Source of the DNA: Lingula anatina
Taxonomy: Eukaryota > Brachiopoda > Lingulata > Lingulida > Lingulidae
DNA: 62,000 bases
NCBI RefSeq assembly: GCF_001039355.2
Contig: NW_019775913.1
Location: 595,644-657,643 of the forward strand
Direction of reading: 5' to 3'
Each line of letters starts with the position of its first letter. The first letter of the stretch is position 1. Under the pieces are notes generated by a model. It saw nothing but the letters and a program-made list of their open reading frames with translations. It was not told the origin of the DNA and made no database searches. The position numbers were made by a program, and so were the translations under genes. Positions 1 to 11,200 of the stretch are shown piece by piece.

Positions 1-12
1 TTTTGTCATGTA

Positions 13-17
<5 letters not shown>

Positions 18-70
<53 letters not shown>
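18..70. repeat. Poly(A) tract
   Basis: An uninterrupted run of about 53 A residues. It may be a microsatellite or the tail of an old retroposed element; no flanking element is recognisable because the window starts here. Confidence 0.9.
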
Positions 71-73
<3 letters not shown>

Positions 74-599
74 AGCCTAACCATAGTTGTTTTTGAATAT
101 CAGGGTGATAAAAATTTCCTCAACTATGCTTGAACACGGGGTGAAATGCACACCTTCACAGAGATGGGAGTCATTTAATGCCAAAACTGAAAATATATTT
201 TTACTTTAGCACTGCAAGGTCTTTAGATGTGCATTTTGTGGAGCAGCACAAGCCCAAATATATTTTTCAGAAAAGCAATTATTACTTAAAAAAAAAAAGT
301 TTGTGTATATATGTGTTCAATTTTTAAAAATTAAGAATGTGTAACTTCTGTTTGGACCTGCTAAAATATGAATACTGAGCCCCTACAGACCATGATAGAA
401 AAGAATTTTGAGCAATTGTTCATGGCTTAAACAAAAAGTCTATTTTATGTGATGACCACCCATATTATAGTACCTGCAGTTAATCATGTCCAGACACTTG
501 TTAATTCATGTCATCGGATCTGAATCTGGATCAGCACAGTAATTAAAACTTAACAACTGTGAACAAAAAAGAAGCGAAGAATTTTCCATCAACTTGAAG

Positions 600-2256
600 A
601 CAACGCTGAGAATGGACAATTTTTATTGTGTAACATGCCCAATGTACAGGCTTACTGGCATCAAATGACCCATGGAACAATAAAAACACTGAATTCTACT
701 GAACAGTTATTGGGATAAAAAATGACATGGCTACAAAAGCATAAGCACACCAATAATTACGTTAAGTAATACCATTGTAAATATACACAGAAATCTTCAT
801 AAAATCACTACTATGCACACGTTTGTGTCCACATATGGACAATCCAATGTCTAATAATGTACGAGAAATTTATTTCAATAATTGTCAATAAAAGATACTG
901 CCATAGCAGAACTACCAGTAGCTTTAGAGGGAAATGTTTCACCAAGAAAGTAGATAGATCTTCCAAGGTATAACATACTTAAAAGGCAATTTACAAAGAG
1001 GTGCACAAGCAGAAATTCCTCAATTTAAATCTGAACTATTCAAGTACAATAGTACATGAAGTGGTGATGTGTAATAGTAGAAATTCCACAATTTGAATAC
1101 TTCTTTATAATAAACCCAACACAAAGTCCCCTGAACAGAATATACTTGACATAATTGAGGGCAATACATATTATATCTATGATATTAGCAGTTACACATA
1201 CAGAGCACACCAAAAGTCAAGTGTTATGATTTATAACACTGTTCATCACATGAAGCATCTAAAGATCCCATTAAGTTCAGATTCTTTTCTCCAGAGTTCT
1301 TAGATTTTTTCTCCTTTTTTCATCTTATAAGGTGATCTTGAACTTATTTAAATTCTGTTTCATGAAATTTTTCTAAAATTTCTAACCAAATTATTTTCTT
1401 TATGCTGAAACTTAAATGTCTTTGGACAGCCTAAGAAAGGGGAAATCAATGACGTCTTAAGGTAAATAAAACAAAGCACTGTATTAAAATTTTAAATGTC
1501 TCAGAAAAAATTCAATAATTCAACAAAACTTCACCTAACACTATAACATGACTTTATAATACCCTTAACATGTAAAAAATGTTGAATTGTTAGATGTGGC
1601 AAAAAAGAAAGAAAAGAAAAAAAAAACTTGATAGATTGGCGTATTGGACAATTCCCTTTTTCCCCCTCCATGTTTACCGGCAACAAATTTCATTAATTTG
1701 ATATAAAAAGTCATAATTGGAGAACTAGTAGGCTCTTTCAATTGGATTGTGTAACAGAGGATTTCTGAACAGTGTGTTTCTGATTGTTGGGAAGATACAG
1801 CCCTGGCAGATAAATTTGAATGATGGTGCATAATATTTAAGACAAAATATTATGTTTGTTGAAAATAATGCCACGCTCTACTATGAAACAAAGGTAGGAA
1901 AGACTCTGTTAGTGGGACCAGAGTTTTATTTAATTTTCCTCCCACGTTCCTCTCCTAAAGTCCTTCAATCCAAGTCTATAGAGATAAAAATCTAATAAAA
2001 CATAATGGGTCACAAGCAAAGCAAGAAAAGAATGTATATTGTATGTACAACAATTTTGTTAAATTTTGCATTCTTGATTTTAGTTTTTATCGAACACGCA
2101 TTTAATGTTCCAAATAATTTACAAAATCTTGGCGATGGTTCCCACACCCCAGGTCCTGAGGCTTAGCTTCAGGGTTGAGAAGATAATTTTCCTACTAGGG
2201 AACTGGACAGTTTTGTTGTAACCACAGTATTTATGTCACACCCAGCTGAAGTTTTC
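600..2256 (-). other. Probable 3' UTR of the NF-kB gene
   Basis: This stretch follows the NF-kB stop codon (2257-2259 on the complement) and has no convincing ORF. On the minus strand an AATAAA signal lies at 622-627 (TTTATT on the plus strand), which would place cleavage near 600. Another AATAAA lies near 1924-1929, so shorter 3' ends are possible. The extent is inferred from the signals only. Confidence 0.4.
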
Positions 2257-2372
2257 TCAATGTGTGACAATTTCCTGCCTTGTATCATCAGGTGTAAAGA
2301 AACTTTCGACTCCAGAGTCACATTTTTCTGGTTCTTGTCCTCTTCTTGGTGGTATAAGCTGCTTCACACTGC
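2257..2372 (-). CDS. NFKB1: NF-kB last coding exon with C-terminal DSGVES degron
   Basis: Terminal coding exon ending in TGA. It encodes DSGVES, a match to the beta-TrCP phosphodegron DSG(phi)xS, at residues 1052-1057. In vertebrate p105 a DSG degron in the same C-terminal position is phosphorylated by IKK; the position is therefore conserved. The exon enters in phase 1 from donor 3473. Confidence 0.85.
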
Positions 2373-4740
2373 CTGAAAAACAGTTGAATCCAATTAGTTT
2401 ATAACTGATTACAAATATTGTAATGGTTTGCAAATGATGGATCAATACTTTTTAGTAAAATAATTTTCAAAATTATGGAACTTATTAACGCTTTTAAATT
2501 AAATGTCAAATTCGTACAAGCATATTTATCTGTTAAAACAGCAAATGCATATCATTATTAAGGGCAATGCAAGCTTTTTTTTTACTAAACTTCAAAATGA
2601 CTTAAGCGTGCAAACTGCGTGCTTTGTTAATTTCTCTTGCCTACCCTTAAAATAAATCTGCCAAGTGATGAAAGCAATTGTACTGGTATTAAACAAGTAA
2701 TTTTCATGCATTTTTCTAAAAAAGCAATTTCAGGCAATTGTTTTGAAGCTGTTTCTATATTGACAGAAAAATTCATGGAATGAAAAAAAAAAGAAATTCA
2801 TATATGAAAATGGTCTGGATGTTATAAAACCAGCAGCAGACTGTTCTGGCCTCAGTTAGCAAAATGTTAGAAGATTAAGAAGATAAATTCTACAGCCACA
2901 GGTAATTAAAACACACACAGAAACATGCAAGGGCAAAAATGTATCATAAAACCATTCCTTAACATATTTCATGAAACTCTGAATACAAAAATTTATCAAG
3001 CATACCATATTTAGAAACAAATAGATCAGGTCACGAACAGGACACACCTAAAACAATACCAAGTACTGCATTACATCAATGTAACTTTAAGAACTGACTC
3101 GGGAGTTTTCCAAAGTTTGTTCAAGATGGTGATAAATTACCTCGATCAGGATGGTAACAGAGGACAATAAAAGTAAACTGTAAGCCATGTAAACTACATT
3201 ACTGCAGTTCTTGATATGTGCTCATACAGTGGATTTTATTTTGGTGCAACTATCACTAGCTCTGTTCCTTTCCACATGCATGTGCAGAATTGTGGTTTAG
3301 TATTGATCACTCTCACAAACATACAATTTCCTCATATGAGTGCACGCTATTTGTGGCAGTAGAATGTTAATTTTGTGAACAGAACAACATCACTATTCAC
3401 ACACAGTGCAAGGGTATAAACATAGAGCAATAAAATACAACAGTGATATTATTTTCTAACATGAAAACTCACTGTGGATCCCAGTTTTCTTCACTTCTGA
3501 TGCCAGTTCTTGCAGTTCTTCAATGATGGCAATAGCATCTGTTCTCCCTAGCTCCTTCAGGCATTGAGTAAGCTGGGAAATGGTTCCATCCAATACCTGA
3601 TTAAATAAATATAGTTGAAGGAGCTCTGTTTTGAGAAGACCCACTAGTCCCATTAAATATATAGATTGAAATATTGAAAAGTGGTCTATAACCAAATTTT
3701 GTATAAAATTATGTGGAGTTTGTGGGAAATAAAAATATTTCAGACTAGTATACATGAAGTGACAGCATGAAATATCAAGACACAAATATGTCTCATTTAC
3801 ATACTAATGTGAAGATTTATATATATATACACAGGCTTACAGCTTAAATGTATTGAATACAAACCTCGTAGTTATCTAGAAGGGACAGAGTTGGACTTTT
3901 CTGTGGCCTGAATGTGCTGACCAGATGGCCCAGGTCCAGATATTTGGCCACTGCCTCCCAGTCTTGGTCAGTTTTACAGGGATCCAGCAGCTTGGCCAGG
4001 GAGACTCTGGACATGTAGTCTAGTTTATCAAGGTCACCTGGGAATAAAAATTAACTTTAAGCAACATATACACTTATTCATGCTACTGTGATAAAATTTT
4101 AATTTAACGAAACAAATAGGGGCAAAAATACAATATCATCTTTTGAAAGAAATCATGGAAGCCACATAATGTGCTTTTTAAAATGCTGAAGTATGCTAAG
4201 TATAGGAAAGATAACTGAATATTTTCCTTCCCCCAATCCTAACATCATATACAAAACAAACCAAACCTGTTACAGATGAACTTCCCAGCCCTGAGTCCTG
4301 GGAAAGGGTGTATACTTTGCCCCCAGACTTGATGAGATGTGCACTATGGTCCTCCACATCACGGAAGGTAGAATATGGTTCCCCATTCAGTATTTTTTGA
4401 ATCTGTATTGAAGTGAGAAAGAAACAGCTGATAATTCATTTTATGCATTTTAAAAATAGAAGTTTTAATCAGACTTTGCAGACATATAAGTAGAGAACAG
4501 AATAAGACCAAGAAAAAACAGAGGATCAGCAACTGACCAAATGGACAAAAATATTTTGTTATTTCTTTTTGAAAAGTCTTTTAAAAACAACATCCTTCCA
4601 AAATAAATAAATACCGGTAATAGTAACCTCATCAAAGGTATTATAAAATCAAATGAACAAAAATGTTTTGTAAAATATCTATAAACATGAAGTTATATAT
4701 ATCATCAGTATCTTAAAAAAAAGAGAATATCCATCCAAAA

Positions 4741-4779
<39 letters not shown>

Positions 4780-5210
4780 ACACCAGTTACCTCATCAAAT
4801 GTAGTATAAAATCAATATACCTTGGCATTCCTCCAAGCTAAATCAAAGGCAGTGTGTCCTATGAGGTCCTCCTCTGGGTCATTTTTCTTTTTCTCCTCCT
4901 CATCAACTCCATCTCCCTCATCATCTTTCTCTTCTTCCAACAACTCTGAGTTTTCAATATTCGGGTCAGCCCCGGCGGCCATGAGTAGAGCCACCATGCC
5001 TGTGCACTCACGACCGCAGGCAAGATGGAGGGCAGTGTTGCCGTCGTATGTGGTGGCATTGACATCTGCCCCAGCCTGGAAATTATAATATAATACAAAT
5101 AACTTAGACTATATAACTAATTTTTTTTTAATATCTGTGTGTACATATGATCCAATTTACAATCCTCATAGCTTCTTTTTAGTAAATTCTTATAAAAAAT
5201 ACACTAAGCT

Positions 5211-5271
<61 letters not shown>

Positions 5272-8200
5272 GGAAGTTAATGGTGCAACTGGGCGTGGCA
5301 TACCTCCAGCAGCAAGCATCCCACCAGAGCCAAGTCTTCCTTCTCCACGGCATGGTGGAGGGCCGTACGTCCACTCTTACCATCCTGGATATTGACGTCT
5401 GTCTGGACACGCAGAATGACTTTTAATGCCTGGAGAGAGCCACACAGGGCAGCCAGGTGCACAGGGGCAAACCCTGAAGGAAAAAAGGCCAGAATAGTGG
5501 ACTATAAGTTGGAAATTTTCTGATTTTTAAATATATGGAGATGGAAGTACAGCATTCAGATATTGGTTGACTTTCATCATAATGTGGAAATGCAATAAAT
5601 CTATAAAAATTCCTCTTTAATTCCTTGCCGAACCCTTGCCTTCTAAGAATCAAAATAAACAGGTTATACAAATATTGACTGTCAAAATTTCAAATTTATC
5701 AGAAGAAAATCACCTATATGTGGAAAGCATTTCACCCACACTACTGTTATACTGCATTACCTACCTTCATAGTTGTACATGGCAAGCTCTGGGAAGGGAT
5801 TACTAGGACTGGTGTTCAGTCTCATGTACTTCAGCAACACCTCCAGGCAGCCCTTGGACCCCAGCTCTGCAGCAAGATGAGTGGCAGTGTTACCATGGAG
5901 ATCAACTATGTATGGGTCTGCCCCACTCTTCAGCAGGAGGTCCACCACCAGTGGCTGCTGGGTCAGTACTGCCAAGTGAAGGGGGGTCTAGACAAGAAAG
6001 GAAGATGGGAAATTACCTGCCTAAGATCACAATAGATATCTTGTTTATTTTCCCTTTTTTGTTCAGTTAAGTAATGCATTTATCAACAAATATGTCATTT
6101 TTCTTAAGCCTTAATAGATTTTCTTAAAATTTGACAAAATTTTGTATGTTCATGAGTGCCTGTAAGAAGTTAATGCTGGCAACCTGGCCTATAAAACAAC
6201 TAAGAACTTTATGCCTTCAAACGTTACTGAATTATACCTAACTGAGTTAAACCTCACTCACCTGTCTTCTCTTGTTGAGTTGGTTGACAATGTTGGAGTT
6301 TGGAATAGTGACAGCCACACTAAGAAGATTCTTACAAGCTTCTACTCGTTTATGGATGACAGCAATGTGGACACAACTGGAGGATAAAGTATCATGGTTG
6401 ACACCACAAACATCATTTATAAACAATTGTAATTAATGTGCAAAATACAAACTAAAGAAAAAATTTTAGCACAAATATCAAAGTGATCAAAACATCAAAT
6501 TTAAAGTTATAAGTCATACTTTGTCTACAATTTAAAAGGGATGTAATATACTGCCATGTCTTAAAGTGTATACCCTAAATGAAATCAAATCTTATTTCAA
6601 TATTTTCAAAAGGCAACACCCTAAATGAATTTTTTCCTTAGTAATCATTTTACATCACTTACTTGTCCCCTGCTTCATCCTGAACTCCCACCAGGTGTCT
6701 CTGCACTGCAAGAAGAGCTTTTGTATCTCCAGTTGCAGCGTAATCCTGCAGAGCCTCTGCAGTTCTTGCTGCCAGCCTCATCACCAAGTCATTGTTTTGT
6801 TGTGACAGAGAATCAGGCTGAGGCTCTGGGGCGGAGGTTCCTGGAAAGGTTCAATAGTATATGTAAAATAAAATAATAACATCAGGAATATTTCAGTGTT
6901 GTATCTAATAAAATTATCTCAATAACTACAAGTCATAAGTTGCCACACTATTGGTTGTTCCTTATCTTAACAATTCTGTTTGTACTTAATTGTATTAGCA
7001 AAGGGTAAATGTAATTCTATAAATAGTTGTATATATCCATCAATTCAAAGTGCATAAAACAGCATTTTAATATTAAAATACATCTACTGAGGCAGCACAC
7101 AAACATTTTAAGTGATTTCATATAATTATGAGTATCTGTTACCTTTTGTTGGAATGGGGACTTCATCCAGTCCCATCTGCTTGGTCTTTGAAGTAATATT
7201 TTCCATGTCAGATTTCCAGTTGTTTTCCTTCCCAACTGAGATGGTGCCTCGTGCAAGGAGTCCTTTCTGAGGGTATCCATAGTATGGCTGGTTTGAGGAG
7301 GAGTCATAGGGAGGACTGAACATGTTCATGTCATCAAAGTCTGGTGCTGAGTCTGTCACCAAATCTTCACTGTCAGTGGGACCATAATGTGGAAAGGAGG
7401 GTGCTGCCATAGATCCCCCAATATTCTGCATTTTGATTGGGTGTTGATTTGCCCTTGACATGTTTCCATTGAGGTTGCTGATTGGCTGTGTGCTGAGTGA
7501 TGGCTGCTGTACATACCCAGATCCTTTCATCATTGGAGGATTCACAGGGCGGTTCACTCCTTGTGATGTGCCTAAGAATGTCATGGTTAACTCTGGTGTA
7601 AAAATTGCACTTTTAAGGGACAGTACAAAAGATTTTTGGTGCCTGAAATTTTTCTATGTCCTGTGCTTGAGTGATATGGTATTTTACATCCTTTTTAAGA
7701 AATAAAATTACACCTCCCTGCTAAATTCTTCTTTAATTTTTTAATCGAACTGCAAGGAATAAATTTAGGCAATCATTAAACCAAATATGGGCATTTTTAT
7801 TTTAATGTTCCCACCTGCAAAATTGTAGGTGGCGCTCCCTCCTGCCCCAGTACCCCCAGCAGGGCCCACAAGTCCAGATCCTCCTCCCCCACTGCCTCCG
7901 CTGCTGTAGCCACCTGAGCTGCCTCCAGAGCCACCTATTGAGTAAACAAGGTTATTTCTCATATCAATACCTACTCTTTAGATAATGCAGTGATGGATCC
8001 AGATACATTTTCTGACAGTCTTCCAAATTATCTTTGTTGATCCATCCCCTATTTTGACCGTCTTCCGACAGAAAAAATAAGATACGTGTCAGTATAAACT
8101 TGAAAATCTGACCGTCTTCCAGAAGACCCAGAAGACTGCCTAAATCTGCCCCAGCAATGGGTAAAACAGGAAGGATGTATTTCTTAAATATGATACAAAA

Positions 8201-11200
8201 TGGCAACTTATGTTTACCAGAACTTTCTTGTACATTGGTATTTCTAATTATAGGTACTGGGGAAAATGATAATATCAGTAAATATGACATCTTACCATAA
8301 CGACTAAATGGGAATCCAACAGTTTTCTTTCTCTTCTTAGAGATCTCATCCATATCTAAAAGAAAAGACACAAAGTCAGTAACATTTATATATTTGAAGA
8401 AGAAACATCCACATTCATTTACATAAATGTCAGAGGTGAATCATAATGCACAGTAGTACTTAATTCTGCATTGACAACAGGCACAGAACATGATTTACAG
8501 CGCAGCTTCATTTAACAGTACACTTTCCAGTCATGTCTGATAACCCCATTTAAAGATAAATTTGTTGGATGGAGCTAAATTTTGTAAAATCATCCATGTG
8601 ACTTACTGAAACTTGCAAGCCCTGTACACCCCTCCTCAAATATCATAAAATTACAAACTTTAAGATTCTATCATCTTAAAATATATATATAAAAAAACTA
8701 AAGGTACTCTAAATAAGTATATCAAACTAAGTCAACAGTTATTAAATTCTATGTACTAAACATATTTCAAGCTTTTTTATTTGCAAGTTCCTTCTCTTAA
8801 CATCAATATTACCAACATAAAATTCATGTCTGATAACTCCCTGTAATATTTTTCTTTGATTGAACGCATGCAGACACCAGTGACGGAACAATACACAAGA
8901 CAGACCCACCCTCCAACTCTGGGTAATATGTCCAAGGTTTGGGGTCACTGGACTGCTTGTCTGAACGCCTCACGAGCTCCATATAGACGACCTTTGGCCT
9001 CGTTATCTTCAAGTCATAATATGGCGGTGTTTTGAACACTATGGCATACTGAGAAAAAGATTGCACACAGTTTTCTTATGAATTTCCTCTCCTTTTACTA
9101 CATCTTGTTCATGACAAACTATCCAGAATGTTTATCTGAGTGATGGTTTGATGGCCTTTGTAGGAGTTAAAATTCAATGAAAAATATCTCTTTTAGACCA
9201 AGCAGTTTTATATAATGACTACATGGACCAATAAAAAATGGTTTATAATTTAGCTACTTTTGTTACATTCAACGACACCCATAATCTGTAACCATTGCAA
9301 AAAAAAAAAAAAAAAAAAATCCATCTTGTACAGAACATCCTGGATAATTTGACATGTCTGATAAACAACAAATCATAACTATTTCATACCAGCGACTTCT
9401 GGAAAGTACGTGAAAGGTTTGGGATCGCTAATAGCTCTGTCAGATCTTCGCATCAACTGCATGCGAACCACAACAGCCTTAGCAATGTTAACGTTCCAGT
9501 AAGGAGGTGTGCGGAACACTATGGCGTACTAGGGAAAATAAACACAGCCACTGCTATACAATCGCATTAGCATGCATGAAATGTACCCATCACCAATAAT
9601 AATTTTACATGTTTTCAAAGCTGGAATTTTACAGCTAAAAAGAATTTTGAACTCTCCAGTGATGAGTTAAGTTCAAATGAAGTAAAAAAAAAAATAATAA
9701 TAATAAAATAACACACACCTCACAATTACCAAGCTAAGAAAATCATTTCAGTTATTGACAATAACAAGTTAATAGCCATGACATAAAAATACTGTGTAAA
9801 TCAAAAGTTCCAAAATAAAAGAGAAACACCTTCACTCAGACCCCAGGGTACCCAACTAAAAATCTTCCAGCTGTCTCATTATTCTTAAATTTATGCAAAT
9901 ATTCTATTCCATCATCATGTCAAGTGGATACAAAAATACTTAAATATTAATTGTAATATCTTTCATGCTAATATTTCAAAGAAAACAAATTTGAAGTCTG
10001 ATGATATCTCATGCATACAGAAATAGCAAGCTGACAGATTATCTCTGCTTATTACCTGGCGGTGTACATCTGGCGGTCCGAAGTTCCCATAAGCCTCCCA
10101 TTTCAGTCTCCCATCTTCATCTTCCTCAAAGAAACGCACTGCTATATCATCTGAAATTATTATCACCTAATTTTATTCGCTGGCATCTAAATTTATCATT
10201 CCTTTACTAAAAAACTATGTACAGTTTGTCTGTGAAAGATAAACTTAAGGCACAGCTCATGTTACTTGTAGGCATACAGACGAGTCTATGAAAAAAAATT
10301 TACAAAAATAATCACTTTCTCATTCCACTAATATTTCCTGTGTAAGCACAGTAACGTTAATCTTGTGAACTTAAAATAAAAAGCAGTTTGATAAAAAAAT
10401 CAATACTTTCTTTTCCTTATGCTTGCGGCTGAAATAATGACATGTCTGTAATTCAATAGTTTAGTTCCTCTAAGCTGCCGACTTGTATTTTACATGAATT
10501 ATATATTCTTTGGCATTTTCTATGACAGCGTGGTCCATGCAAAACTTGTCCTTCTATAAAGACATATAATAGATTCAGTGCTCCCTACCTCTGCACAAAA
10601 CTCAACTACCATGAAGAGAATAAACATTCTTAATATATATCTAACTTAAGTGTAGAGGTAGAAACACCTAGTCTATAATTGTTAATTGCATACCTTTTTG
10701 TACTTTATCACAAAGTAAAAACACTTCATCGTTTCCTCTGACACTGCCTGCCTGGCGATCTAGACGGCAAATTTTCAGAGCTGCCGCCCCCGGGGCCTCT
10801 GAAAAAAATAAAGTTATGTAAAGCTTCAGCATCAGGGAGTAGAAACGCTTTCAGCCACTCAATTCTAAGATTAACAAAGAAAAACACACTTGCCTTTATA
10901 TCCTCTGGTGTGCTGATATTTCATGAACGGCAATCTCTACTTAACTACTTAGGTAGAAGTGAGAAATCATAGATGACCTACTTTACTACCTGTCAAAGAT
11001 CTTTACCAGAAAATACTCAAGTTTTCCGAATATTGCAAGCAAAATATCATTTACAAATGACAGTATTGCAATGGAAACTAAGCAACAGCATATATCTATA
11101 TTTATTTAATATCCAATTCAATGTCACACTTGTGACAGGCTCACAATTTTTTACGATACACTTACTGCAGTCATAAATTTGTTTTGAGATCACGGACGGC

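Noticed and set aside
5210-5410. Poly-Leu open frame
   Set aside because: Product of the (TAA)n microsatellite and the antisense of the ankyrin exon.
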